A stretch of 54,673 nt of DNA from Zygnema cylindricum (taxonomy: Eukaryota > Streptophyta > Zygnematophyceae > Zygnematales > Zygnemataceae). Below, piece after piece: positions 31,458-42,423 of the stretch. The notes beneath the pieces were generated by a model, which was not told the origin of the DNA, searched no databases, and worked only from the letters and a program-made list of their open reading frames with translations. How positions within the stretch are numbered: position 1 is the stretch's first letter; every line of letters begins with the position of its first letter. Position numbers and translations under genes: made by a program. Location of the stretch: positions 35,948-90,620 of the forward strand of contig JBBHKE010003125.1 of the NCBI GenBank assembly GCA_037447655.1, given 5' to 3'.

Positions 31458-34400
31458 ATGGAGGACACAGAATTGCAGGTTATGGGCCCACCCTCTAGGG
31501 TGCCCACCTTCAATGGATCTGGGTTCATCTATTGGGAAGCCATGATGATGGGAGCTTTGTGTGAGAAACGATAATGGGGTATCGTCAGTGGACAAGTGAA
31601 ACGTCCACCTTCAGGAACTCCACCAAGATTTGGGGGAGTAAGGTTTTCTGCAACAACGGCTGCCTTAATGGAGGAGGCAGATGATGGGGACAGCAGTGTG
31701 TCCGAAAAGGAGAAAGGGAAGGAGACACCCCTCACTCCTATTGTCACAGTATCGGGAGCGGCGACCGTGAAGACCGTGGAGAACGATACTCAAATGTGGG
31801 AGGAAGTAAACATGGCTGCATAGAACTTCATTCTGAGGCACCTCACTCAAGGTTTGGCCACTCCTCATCTTCACATTTACAAGGCCGAGGAGTTGTGGGA
31901 GAGTTTGGTGGAGATATATAGAGCTGGAACTATTCAGGAGCTCCAGTTGGCTGAGCAAAAGCTATTGAGTTAAACTTACAAAGGAGGAAAGATGTTAGAT
32001 TACTGTAATGATCTTTCTTGTTTGTATATGGAAATGGAAAGTGCTGGGTCGACAGGTACAATGAAAATGAAAGTTAACACCCTTATCATGAAATTACCAG
32101 ATGAGTTCGAAAACATAGTGTGCTGAGTACAGGGAATGCCTGATAGTTCATGGAAATGGAACACAGTAGTCAGGATGATACTTGTGCAGGAAAACACAAT
32201 GGAGATTAGGAGAGGAAGAAAGAGCATTCAAGCTCTACCAGCAGGAGGGGACCGATGGGGGAAGGAGCCGAAGAAACCTTATAGAGGGGAGAGAGATCAT
32301 TCTGGGGGACAAAGGCCCCCAAAAGGTATTTGTCATTATTGCAAAAAGTCGGGACACTTTATTGCAAATTGTGTCAAGCTATCAGAGCTGAGGCTTCAAG
32401 AGAACCGTGGAGGGGGTTCTTCCGGAGGGAAGAAAAAGGCACTTGTGGTTACAAAAGTGTCAGGAGAGACCGAGGATGAGTCATCTGAGGAGGATGGGGA
32501 GCTTCTTCTTCACGAGAGTCTGGAGGAGAAGGAGATCCCTTGGAGACAGAAGTGTGCCCTTAGAGTAATTCGGGAAGCTCCACAAGAAGGATGGATCATC
32601 GACTCAAGTGCATCCATGCATATGTGTTGTGATAATGAACTCTTCACTAAGATAAGAAAGATTCCCACTGTAGAGATAGAGTATGGGGATGGAGAGTGGT
32701 TACTACAGATCTAGTGGGATTAGTAGATCTGAAAGTCTTAGTGGAGGGTAAGACTTCTATACTTACATTCTCAGATGTACTTTACATTCCACAGCTGAGT
32801 AAAAACCTTGTCTCTACGTCTGTGTTAGATGACAAAGAGTTTGATACCTTCACCAGAAAGGGAGTCTTTACAGCTAAGTATGGGAATGAAGTTTACTTCA
32901 CAGCAGATAAGGGTAGCCAAGGAATGTTTAGGCTTAACCTGAGTAATGAAAACAAGAATGCTTACTATGTTGGTGTTCCTAAGGTGATGATTTGGCATAA
33001 GCGGTTGGGGCATTTGCATTTTGATAGGTTGAGGAAAATGAAAAAGCTTGGGGTAGTGGATGGCATTCAGTTTGGGGATAATGAAATGATGGATGATTGT
33101 AGTGGTTGTGCTTAAAGTAAGGCTCACAGACTTCCCTTTTCCAAAGCTGCCACATACATAGGTGAGAAAGTGTTAGATTTGGTCCACACAGATATTTGGG
33201 GACCTGCAAAAGTACCTTCAGTTGGAGGAAAGAGGTTCATGATGACCATAACTGATGACAGGTCTAGATACTCTAGAGTCTATTTTCTGAAAACAAAGTC
33301 TGAAGCATCAACTTACTTCAAAGAATATAAAGCTTGGAGTGAGAAGTTGCATAAAACCCCCATTAAGAGGATAATGAGTGATAATGGGGGGGAATATACC
33401 TCTAACGAGTTTGAGGAATATATGAGAGATGAGGGAGTGAACCACCAAAAAACTGTACCATATAACCCGAAACAAAATGGCGTAGCTGAGAGGTTAAATC
33501 GAACATTTGGAGATAGAGTACGCAGTATGTTGGCCGACAAGAAAATAGGAAAGAGATTTTGGGCAAATCGAACATTAGGAGATAGTGTACGCAGTATGTT
33601 GGCCGACAAGATAATAGGAAAGAGATTTTGGGCAGAAGCAATGAACTGTGCCAACTACATTAAGAATAGAGTCCTTACCTCAGCTATAAAGGGAGTGACA
33701 CCTTATGAGTGATGGGTTGGAAGGAAACCAGATATCTCACACCTTAAAGTATTTGGTAGCCAAGTTTACAGTCTTGACACGGATAGGAAAAACTGGAAAC
33801 TAGATGCTAAGGGAAAACCTGGATACATTGTGGGATATGATGAGGATGTTAAGGGATAAAGAGTCTATGACTTAGCAAATAAAGATATCATTCTGGTCAA
33901 ACACTTAGTTGTCATGGATGAAGGGAAGTCATTTGACCCCTTTAAATATACAAAGAAGATAAGGATCTGATTTGAGTCCGAAAGTGATGAGAATTCGGTC
34001 GTTCTCGAAAGGGACATGAATGAAACCGTGATTACAGATTCAGGGGAGATCCAAGATACAGGAGACTCACCGGAAACCTCACATACTCCTATGGAATTCG
34101 AGGAGATAGAAGAAGCGGGACAAGAACCGGTTTCTATGGACAGGGGAGCCGATGAGACAGAGAAAAGAAATCCAAGACTTCCATCCATTCCAGCTTTGGA
34201 GTTTGAGGGAGGAAGGACGAGCAGCAAAAGGATACAGGAAAAATAAGCTGCCCATAAGGTAACTAAGCTATCTCACCCAGATGAGCCTCAGTCTTACTTA
34301 GAGGAAGTGAATAGTCCAGAGAAAGAAAGATGGATTAGAGCCATAAATGATGAGATGACTTCTATCATGGAAGCAAATACTTGGGAACTAGCGGATTGCC

Positions 34401-34629
34401 CTCCAGACAGAAAAACTATTGGATGTAAATGGGTATTTAAACTAAAACTAAACCCAGATAATACAATTGAGAGGTATAAGGCTCGATTGGTAGCGAAGGG
34501 GTTCACCCAAAAAGAGGGGATTGACTATGAGGAGACCTTTGCTCCAGTTGTTTGGTTCCCATCAGTAAGGATTCTCCTCAGTCTGGCCGCAGTGGAAGAC
34601 ATGGAAATTCACCAGATGGATATTTAGAC
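31458..34629 (+). pseudogene. Copia A3 gag, protease, integrase and RT N-terminal remnant
   Basis: It starts at the LTR-internal ATG 31458. Stops include TAA 31572-31574, one near 31821, and others in gag. The zinc knuckle CHYCKKSGHFIANC (about 32330-32370) is intact. The protease site is mutated from DSGAS to DSSAS at about 32600. One base is lost near 32690. Integrase keeps MSDNGGEY and NGVAERLNRT but carries an in-frame 69-bp tandem duplication (33497-33634). The RT start carries a stop at 34625-34627. No functional Gag or integrase is expected. Confidence 0.88.
33497..33634 (+). repeat. 69-bp in-frame tandem duplication in A3 integrase
   Basis: The segment starting AATCGAACATT and ending GATTTTGGGCA occurs twice (33497-33565, 33566-33634) with four or so differences. 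It repeats the stretch just after the catalytic Glu (NRT..MLADK..GKRFWA). A1 and A2 have one copy. Confidence 0.92.
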
Positions 34630-34829
34630 TGCTTTTCTTAATGGTGAGTTAGAGGAATTTTTATGAGGCAACCCGAGGGGTTTGTGGAAGAAGGAGAAGA
34701 GAGAAAAGTCTGCAGGCTCATAAAGTCCTTATATGGACTGAAACGGGCTCTCGACAGTGGAATAAGAAACTAGATGAGTTTCTCACCGATCCGGGATACA
34801 TTCGGATCAGCTCTGACCATTCTATCTAT

Positions 34830-35870
34830 ATGTTTGAAGATGAGAATGGTGTCATTTTTATTGCAATTTATGTGGATGATCTGCTTGTGTTAAGTAAGTC
34901 TTTAGATAATATCAATAGGCTAAAGAAAGATCTTAGGGGCAGATTTGATATGAAGGATTTAGGGGAGGCAAAATATATTTTGGGGATCCAAATGGAGAGA
35001 GATAGAGGGAAGAAGATTATCAGACTTACTCAGAAAGAAGCAATAGGTAATATGCTTGAGAAATTCCAGATGGAAAATGCTAACAGTTGTACCACTCCCA
35101 TGGACTTGAAAAAAGTAAGTGATGGGAGTATAGAAGGAGGAGTGATGATCTTAGATGATCAGATGAGTCCAAAGGAGAGAGAGTTTATGAAGTCTATCCC
35201 TTATAGACAGGTCGTAGGGTGTTTATTTTATTTTATGAACTGTACCAGGCCGGACATAGCGGCAGCAGTTGGAGTACTCAGTATGAGTCTTAATGATCCT
35301 AGGAAGAGAGACTGGGAGGCAACCAAGAGAGTCATGAGATATCTGGTTGGAACTAGAGAATTATGGTTGCATTTGGGAGGGGAGCACACTGATATCACCA
35401 CTTGGAGTGATGCCACTTATGGGGATGCACCTATGACAAGATGCACTTATGGATATGTTTTGTATGTGGGGGAAGGAGCTTGCTGTTGGAGCAGTAAGCA
35501 ACAAAAGATGGTTGCTCAGTCTACTATGGAGGCTGAGTATATGGCTTCTTGTTCTGATGTAAAAGAACTAATGTGGGTGAAGTCATTGTTGCAAGAACTA
35601 GGATATATGAAGGAGGGAGTGCATGAAATCTTTTGCGATATTCAAGTTACAATCGCAATCGCAGCCAATCCAAAACACCATTTCAAAGCAAAACATATGG
35701 ACATAAGATTAAGCTTCGTAAGAGAAAAAGTTGAAAATAAAATTTTAAATCTTGTGTATAGACCTGATGAAGAAATGGTGGTTGACATGATGACCAAACT
35801 TGTGCCCTCTCCTAAATTAAAATATCGTCGGGAGAAATGCGGGTTAAAAGAAAAATTAAAATTAGACTAG
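34830..35870 (+). CDS. Copia A3 RT C-terminus and RNase H open frame
   Basis: This is a 346-codon open frame in the element frame, starting at an internal Met that is not a native start. It shows the RT catalytic box IYVDDLLVLSKS near its start and RNase H motifs WSDATY, MEAEYMA and CDIQVTIAI (A1 has CDNQAAI, so the conserved Asn is changed). It ends in AKHMDIRLSF..MMTKLVPSPK, then TAG before the polypurine tract. The upstream RT part is frameshifted and has a stop (34600-34830), so no complete enzyme is made. Confidence 0.85.
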   Translation: MFEDENGVIFIAIYVDDLLVLSKSLDNINRLKKDLRGRFDMKDLGEAKYILGIQMERDRGKKIIRLTQKEAIGNMLEKFQMENANSCTTPMDLKKVSDGSIEGGVMILDDQMSPKEREFMKSIPYRQVVGCLFYFMNCTRPDIAAAVGVLSMSLNDPRKRDWEATKRVMRYLVGTRELWLHLGGEHTDITTWSDATYGDAPMTRCTYGYVLYVGEGACCWSSKQQKMVAQSTMEAEYMASCSDVKELMWVKSLLQELGYMKEGVHEIFCDIQVTIAIAANPKHHFKAKHMDIRLSFVREKVENKILNLVYRPDEEMVVDMMTKLVPSPKLKYRREKCGLKEKLKLD

Positions 35871-35883
35871 AAAATAAGGGGAG

Positions 35884-36904
35884 TGTTGAAATTCATAAAT
35901 TTCTATAGTATTTTCTAGGTTTAAATATGTTAGGAAAAACAAAAAGGACAGACAGCCTGCCTCCACCTCCTTTCTCTAGCCCCCATTCTTGTTGTAGTCA
36001 CTGAAGGATAGAGAAGGTGGTTGATCCATAGCTGCCTTAGTTCAACATGCAGTTATTTTTAGAAGGTTACTAAAAATAGTCTTGACGGACCCAGGATTTG
36101 AACCCGGAACCTGCTGTTCGTCAAGTTGGCCGATAGCGGTCAGCTTTATCCTACTAGACTAGGACTAATACTAAATGCTATAGAGTATGATAGATATATA
36201 TACATTTAGGAAGAAAGAAATCCATTTAACTAAAACTAGATACGGCGTGCATAGATACAGTTTTAGTACGACATCATTTCAGAATGAATACCTCGCATTT
36301 GGTTGACAGCGAAACAAATATCTCGCAAGTAATTACAACGGTTAAGATTACGTCTCATTACGAATCCGACGGCGCACGTCATCGCCGAAATCGCGGAGTG
36401 GTCACCATGGTGTTTTGTGACGTGGCATGACGTGGAGCCACGTGGAGAGATGACATTCGGTCATAGGAATTTCCGAGGAATGTACGGACAAATAAAAAGC
36501 AAACACGCGTCCACTTAATAGCCTTGTCGTACATAGGCCGTACAAAAGGTACACCGGCAGTAGTACTTTTTTGGTACAGTACAGTTATTTGATTGGTCCG
36601 TACTTCAGTAGATAGATGTTATTAGAAGGAATCAGGACTTAGAAAATTTTGGTAGGTAGTCACCTCTCCCTTTGGGAGTTTGTACAAATTGGCATTTTCG
36701 GTGCCTCATAACTTATCGGCTTGTTGGTCGTTTTCAGTGATTCTTTTTTGCTACAGACTCAGGGGAGTCCAGGCTGCATAGGGGTGCAGTCAAATTGTCA
36801 GTTTGCCTTCTTGGGCAGCAGTGGTCGTGGCTTAAAGTGGGTTAGTTAAATACTATCTAGAGGCTTCCTGTATTTTGTAGTCTAATGGAGGACACAGAAT
36901 TGCA
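35884..36904 (+). repeat. Right LTR of Copia A3
   Basis: It matches 30457-31477 and keeps the canonical TGTTG start. It contains the tRNA-like block (36081-36167), the hairpin (about 36539-36576) and the gag ATG (36885). Confidence 0.93.
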
Positions 36905-38525
36905 CACGCTTTTAATCCACGCGGCTCAAAGCCAAGTCTGGAAGGTTACCCTCCAACTTGTGTCATTTTTGGGAAGTGGTGGATTGGAGTTCGTGTGGAG
37001 AAGCATCCGGATCCGGCTACCCTTCCCACGGACAGCGGAACGGTTTGGGTGTTTGTTTTTGTGTTGTTTATATTTTCTGTTGGGAATGGAAGGGTGAATT
37101 TTGGCCGAATTTTGAGTTTTCCTTGTTTTTGGTTGGAATTATTTATTTTGCTTCGTTGCTTTCGTACGATATAACTCTTGTAGAGAATACGTCGAAGACC
37201 CAAGAGCCTACAGGCTACCTTGTGGCTGAGTATAGGGTCACTTCACGCTAGGGGAGTATTCTTCTCTTTTATTCATTTGGTCATCTTCACCATTATTCTT
37301 TTACATCTTGTATATATATTTTTCCCTTCTCATTCATTTTCGTTTCTATATATGTCTGGAGCATGACTTTGCCGGTTATAATGCATGATTTCCTGGCTTC
37401 TCTCTCATGCACGACACTTTGCTGCCAATGCAAATTTTGTCCATGCTCATGTTGCAGATTCTAATTTTGGAATAAGACTCTCTTTTAACATGTCAATTTT
37501 TTACGTCCACCTGTTTGCTTGCCATTTTTAGATCGGCGTTGTGTGAACACATCTATGGAAAGTCTTCTTTTACCTCGTCGTCATTCTTGTCCCTCTAACT
37601 TCCATTGCCGTGGTGAGTTCCTTCGTTCCTCGAGTCTACTCTGTTGCTGTTGTTTGTTGTTGAACTGGCTATGGTTTGTTGCACTTGTTTGTTGTTGAGC
37701 TGGCTATGGGTTCTTCTCTATCTGTAGCCTAATAGTTGTTTCCTGTTGATTTTTGAGACATCCCATTTGAGTGGGTGCCCTGATATCTCCTCTTACCACT
37801 GTTGTGGCTACTGATCCTCTGTGGTTTCTTGTGCCTTTTCGACTCGTCTGACTCATCTTTCTGCCTTGCCTGATCTATTGTGACATACAAATCATGAGTG
37901 GAGATTTGTGGAGAAGTGCTCGTTGTGGCATCAAAGTTTTCTTTATCTCTGTCTATTTCTGCTCCTCCTTGGTCATGTGCTGCACTTGAACGTGCCCACT
38001 GGTGAGTCTTAACTTGAGTGTCTTGTTTATCTGCTCCTTAGAGGGGCGGATCTCCTTGCACCTATTGTTGACTGCTTCCCACGTGTCCTTTGCTGCTATC
38101 TTGAAGCTCTTTCCGCTCGTTGCTGACTCCTTCATTTTCTTGCAGTTTTTGTTAGTAAAGTCGACTCTTTCATTTTCCTGCAGTTCTTGTTAGTTATGTC
38201 GATTACTTTCACTGAGGCAGGAATCTTGGTGCTATCTGATCTGTCCTCGCTATCACCTGCTTGGTCGTTTTTTGTCATTCTCCTTCTTGCTTGGTCATTT
38301 TTGACATTTTCGTTGTTGCTGTTTGCACGATTTGCGACCTTTGTCACGCACCTCGCGTTGCTTTTTGGGTGAAGGCATGTTGACTTTTGAAGGTCTTGAG
38401 GCAGTATAGTCGGTCACCTCTTCTCTCTCATTCCGCCAATAGCAAACTGTTTATGGTAAGCTCTACTTTCCCACCCCCCCCAAATTAGAGGAGATACCAA
38501 TACTTTGGGCTTGACTAATGGAATA
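36905..38525 (-). other. Debris, probably inner part of minus-strand Copia E
   Basis: Lysine/serine-rich broken frames lie on the minus strand (for example 37953-38135 and 38132-38347). No integrase, RT or RNase H motif is visible. It continues from the E protease region downstream in the E direction, so it may be a degraded internal region. It resumes the sequence interrupted at 30456. Confidence 0.35.
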
Positions 38526-38529
38526 TATG

Positions 38530-39178
38530 TTATGGAGTGAGTTTGGGACAAAATGAACATTTGTGAGGGTTCTCTCTAGACTTTTCCCTTTTACGACTAT
38601 GTCTGTGGTGATAATGCCTAGGCCTTGAGCTTATAAGGTCCTACCATCTACCATCAGTACTCGTTTGGGTGGGATGCTTTTGAAACGTGTGAACTGTTCT
38701 CGCGTGAATGTTATGTGTGTTAGGGTAGTATGGTCAATGACCTAGTCATGATCTAGAGGTTTTGTGTTCGAGACTGTCGTTGTGTTTATCATATCTTTCC
38801 CCTCTCTATGGCTGTTTCCTAATCCCCTTTCGCTCGTTTGAAGCGTGGAGCTAATGCCTCTCACACAGTCCATGAGATTTTCAACCTCACCATTTTTGCC
38901 AGTTCGGGATCTGCTCGAAGATCTTTGAATTGGCCTATGATTATCCACTTCGCTTCAATCTCCCTTAGATCCCAGATCTCTATTGAATCGTTCTCATCCT
39001 TTGTCTTTGCTCCTTGTGATGCAAGAACACGCCGCAGCTCTTCTCGGGTGGCGATTCGTAAGAGGCTTCCCTCCACGAGCAATCCGGTTACTCGTATTCT
39101 CCACTCTTCGTAGTCCCATACCTTGAACCTATCTAATGGCCTCTGTGGGGCAATAACCTGTTTCTTTTGGACAACCAT
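38530..39178 (-). pseudogene. Minus-strand Copia E: gag N-terminus and protease-region remnant
   Basis: Reading from 39178 leftwards, the ATG lies 20 nt inside the LTR end and runs through a PBS-like GGTTATTGCCCCAC (MVVQKKQVIAPQRP). A UBN2-type gag stretch follows (DYEEWRIRVTGLLVEGSLL, then IWDLREIEAKWIIIGQF) to about 38870. After a frameshift, 38760-38530 reads like the Copia protease region (THITFTREQFTRFKS, VLMVDGR, LTNVHFVPNSLHNIYSIS). The zinc knuckle and the DSGA site itself are missing, so there is an internal deletion. Stops interrupt it. Confidence 0.7.
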
Positions 39179-39701
39179 CAGAGCGATCGGAAGAATCCCC
39201 GGCAGTCACAGACAAATTTGACTTAGCACAGGCAATCACGGGATGGACATTGAGATAGATCACAAAGGTATTAATGGGAGATTGAGAGAGGAATAGAGAG
39301 GATTCAATCACATCGACATTAGAATAGACAACATAGTTGTAATTCAACTTATAATAGAAAACTTGTAAAGGGGTCACTTAGGAAAAGCTAAGGTGAACCC
39401 CCAAAGAGATTACAATGAAGTTTAGACACTTTTAATCCCTAATCTCAAGTGAGACTAGAGCTGAGTTCTACACTACTCTCTAAGGCTATTCTGTACAATG
39501 AATGTAATAATTTGAAATGTTTATGAAGTCTACACCTTTGTACTCTCACTAAATAATGTGTAACAATGTGTTCTCTCTGAAAGCTTCTCTTGTGCATCAT
39601 AAGCCCTTTGCTTCGATTCCTTAAGCCTTAATGAGATGCTTGTCTTCCATGCCATTCATCCATTGGACCACAATCCACCACTTCATTAGGATATCACCAC
39701 A
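39159..39701 (-). repeat. Copia E LTR, minus orientation
   Basis: Read on the minus strand it starts TGTGGTGATATCC at 39701 and ends GTCCAAAAGAAACA at 39159, directly followed by the PBS-like GGTTATTGCCCC. It is the left arm of a long palindrome with 39704-40223. Confidence 0.75.
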
Positions 39702-39703
39702 GA

Positions 39704-40223
39704 TGTATTCAAAAAGGGATAAATGGGCATGGAAGACAAGCATATCATTAAAACTTAAGGAATCAAAGCATAGGGCTTATGATGCACAAGAGAAGCTTTT
39801 AGAAGAGAACACATTGTTACACATTATTTAGTGAGAGTACAAAGGTGTAGAATTTTTAGACATTTCACATCATTACATTCAGTGTACAGATTAGCCATAG
39901 AGAGTAGTTAAGAACTCAACTTTACTCTCATTTGAGATTAGGGATTACAAGTGTCTAAACTTTATTGTAATTTTTTTTTGGGGCTCACCTTAGCTTTCGC
40001 TTAGTGACCCCTTGACTAGTTTTTTATTGTTAGCTGAACTACAACTTTCTTGTCTATTCTAATGTCGATGTGATTGTATCCTCTCTATTCCTCTTTCAAT
40101 CTCCCATTAATACCTTTGTGATCTATCTTAGTGTTCATCTTGTGATTGCGTACGCTAAGTCAAATCTGTATTTGGCTGCAAGGGGATTCTTATGATCACT
40201 CGGATGGTTGTCCAAAAGCAACA
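39704..40223 (+). repeat. Copia E LTR, plus orientation
   Basis: It is an inverted copy of 39159-39701, starting TGTATTC and ending ATGGTTGTCCAAAAGCAACA. It lacks about 30 bp near its start relative to the other arm. No PBS or gag follows (TGAGGG instead), and no target duplication is seen. Only 2 bp (GA) separate the two LTRs. Confidence 0.75.
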
Positions 40224-40430
40224 TGAGGGTTCTCTCTTGTGTTGGTTTTGGACGATCTTTGCCGATATTATGTACGGAAATCGGATCGCCGATATTGTAC
40301 GGATGGCAGGATCAAATCGTAGAGAATCGAGGGACGATTCCACGGTATACATTTTTTGGATGAAATACTGACGCATTTTGGGCGCGGCCACTGACGGTTG
40401 ACATTGTATATTTTGGCGAGTAGTCATTCG
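40224..40430. other. Short unassigned spacer
   Basis: No gene or known repeat was recognised between the E LTR and the C-like LTR. It contains two CGCCGATATT(G/A) motifs. Confidence 0.5.
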
Positions 40431-40435
40431 TGTTG

Positions 40436-41427
40436 TGTTGAAATAAAAGGTATTTTCTAGGTTAGTTAAAATATTTAAATAAGAGTAGGAAAAAGCAGAG
40501 GCAGTCTGCTTCTAGCTTCTCTCTCTAGCCCCCATACTTGTCGTAGTCATTGATGGTTGGAGAGGAAACTAGAGCCATGGCTGCCTATGCTCCTTCTAGA
40601 GTCAAAAGGCAGATCCTTAGTAAACTTACCAAAAGGATTGACGGACCCAGGACTTGATCCTGGTACCTACCATCTGTCAAAGTAGCCGTTAGTCTTACCC
40701 TGTAGTCTAAGACCAGTGCTGAAGTATATAGGGTACGATAGCTACTTAAAGATGACGAAAAAGAAAAGTTCGACTTACTGACAAACGGACCACAATCACA
40801 CAGACACACTTAAAAATAGAATTACACCGGAAATGTACTATTTGTATTTTTAACGACTATAAATTAAGGCCGACATTAATCTAACAACGGAGAAAGAAGC
40901 CAGCATCGCGGAATGGTTGATTTGGCGGTTTTCGGTCACAACCACAACGGGTGACACGTGGCAGCATGACATTGGATGACGGCATCTCCGGGACATACTA
41001 TGGCGAAACCGGATATGGCAAGCGTCGTCTTTCTAGCCATATCGTACAATGGCCGTACAAAAAGTACTTCGGACCAAGTACCTTTCTGTACTGTACACTC
41101 AATTGATTGGTTCTGTACATCAGTAGGAGAGGGTTTAGAGAGGGGTTTAGGACTTAGAAAATTAGAGGTAGCTGCCACTCTCTCAGAGAGCTTATGTATA
41201 AAAGGGTCACCTTTGACCATTGATAATTAACTGCTCAGGGGAGCAAATTCAAGGATTCTTTTTGTGGCAACCTCAGGGGAGTCAGCCCTTCCAAGGGGTG
41301 CAGTCTAGTCAGTCTCTATTCTGTCAGGGTGTCAGCAATATTCAACAAAGCTTAAAGAACTGGGGTTATCCTAGAGGCTTCTAGCAAGCTGCCTACTTAG
41401 AGTACCTATGGAGGTCTCAGAGTTGCA
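40436..41427 (+). mobile_element. Solo LTR A4 (A-type)
   Basis: It starts TGTTGAAATAAAAGG, ends GAGTTGCA and is 992 bp. TGTTG flanks both sides (40431-40435, 41428-41432). It keeps the A-type features: antisense tRNA-like block (40637-40714), hairpin (41054-41091), TATAAAAG (41197-41204) and a gag-start ATG 20 nt before the end (ATGGAGGTCTCAGAGTTGCA). It inserted into the first five bases of the C-like LTR. Confidence 0.88.
40637..40714 (-). other. tRNA-like block, antisense, in A4
   Basis: On the minus strand CCAGGATCAAGTCCTGG is a perfect 5-bp T-stem with a 7-nt loop. It is preceded by GGTCTTAGACTACAGGG (D-arm-like) and followed by GTCCGTCAAT. The acceptor stem is absent, as in the other copies. 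Confidence 0.55.
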
Positions 41428-42272
41428 TGTTGTTTTTAGAAAGCTTTAGTTCTCTCTATGCCATAGCTGTGAGGGAGAGAGAGTTGTCCAAAACTTAAGA
41501 TTATTTTTTGTTGAGTTCGGTTCAGTACTTACCAAAATTAGTGTGACAGTGAAGTTGGGAGTTCATTGTTTATTCACACTTGGGACACGCGTCGTCAGTT
41601 GAGAGAAATGCGTGAGTATGTCCTCCGTGGACGTACGCAAATTCGGCAGGACCACGGGACTTCATGAAGTCACATCTACGGTGCCAAATCCTCTAATCAT
41701 ACGGCTGACAGCCGCCAACAAATACTCACGGGGCATGACTAGATCACTGTCACTTTATGTTCTTTGAACTTCGGTGTAAATATTTGGTAGAACAGAATTT
41801 TGTCTGTAGTTAATTAGTTGTTTAGTGTTGAAAATGTGGTTTATGACATACCTTCAGTACACAAGTATACTCACAATATTTGTTGTGTTAGATTATTAGA
41901 TGTACGGCTGGAATGCCTCCGTACAGCTTAGTGTAGTTTCAGTACAAAGAAGTAGGAATTAGTGAATTTATTCATTAGGAAAAAATTATATGAAAAATTG
42001 TACACTAAGTTTTATGAAAAATTCACCTCTAAATATCTCACACATATGTGAGCATAATTAAGTGAAATTTTATGTGTGTGTTATTTTTTATGATATCTAC
42101 ACTGTGGTAGATTTGTAGGACTATAGTTTCCCTGTGTTGAAAGTCATTGTCTATCAAATTTGTTGTTTTGCCACTGGTATTTGTGGAAGCTTCCTCTCTT
42201 GTTTTGATCTAGAATGACTAGTAGTGCTGCTTCTTTTTCATCTTCAGTACTAGAAGTTGTCTTAGAACAACA
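41428..42272 (+). repeat. C-like LTR (family C2), 5' LTR of a truncated Copia
   Basis: It starts TGTTGTTTTTAG and ends TTAGAACAACA, followed by the PBS GCTCATGGGCCCGCC. Its first five bases are duplicated around solo LTR A4. It shares the GTGTAAATATTTGG motif (about 41771) with B2 and, partly, with B. The element was cut by the Gypsy insertion at 42424, and its 3' half is outside the window. Confidence 0.8.
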
Positions 42273-42423
42273 GCTCATGGGCCCGCCTTCATGAATTCTA
42301 GTCTTTGATGGATGTGAATATCTGTATTGGGCAGATTTGGTTAAGTCTTACTTCAAGCAAGTGAATCTTATTGATGTGTTAAATGGATCCCTGACAGAAT
42401 ATGATGCCAGCTTTGATCAAAAA
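42214..42423 (+). pseudogene. C2 Copia gag N-terminal fragment
   Basis: The ATG at 42214 lies inside the LTR (MTSSAASFSSS) and reads through the PBS as QQLMGPPS, then hits a stop at 42294. Downstream FDGCEYLYWADLVKSYFKQ is the gag core equivalent of FNGSGFIYWEAMMMGALC in A1. It is truncated at 42423 by the Gypsy LTR. Confidence 0.8.

Larger units (their letters stand above)
30457..36904 (+). mobile_element. Copia LTR retrotransposon A3, full length, degenerate coding
   Basis: The LTRs are 30457-31477 and 35884-36904 (1021 bp each), starting TSTTGAAATTCATA and ending AATTGCA. The left LTR has TC in place of TG at its start. The target duplication is CACGC (30452-30456, 36905-36909). The PBS GGTTATGGGCCCACC is at 31478 and the polypurine tract at 35872-35883. 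By eye the LTRs differ at roughly 25-30 sites, so it is slightly older than A1. The internal region is very close to A1 while the LTRs are clearly diverged, a sign of LTR exchange or rapid LTR change. Confidence 0.93.
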
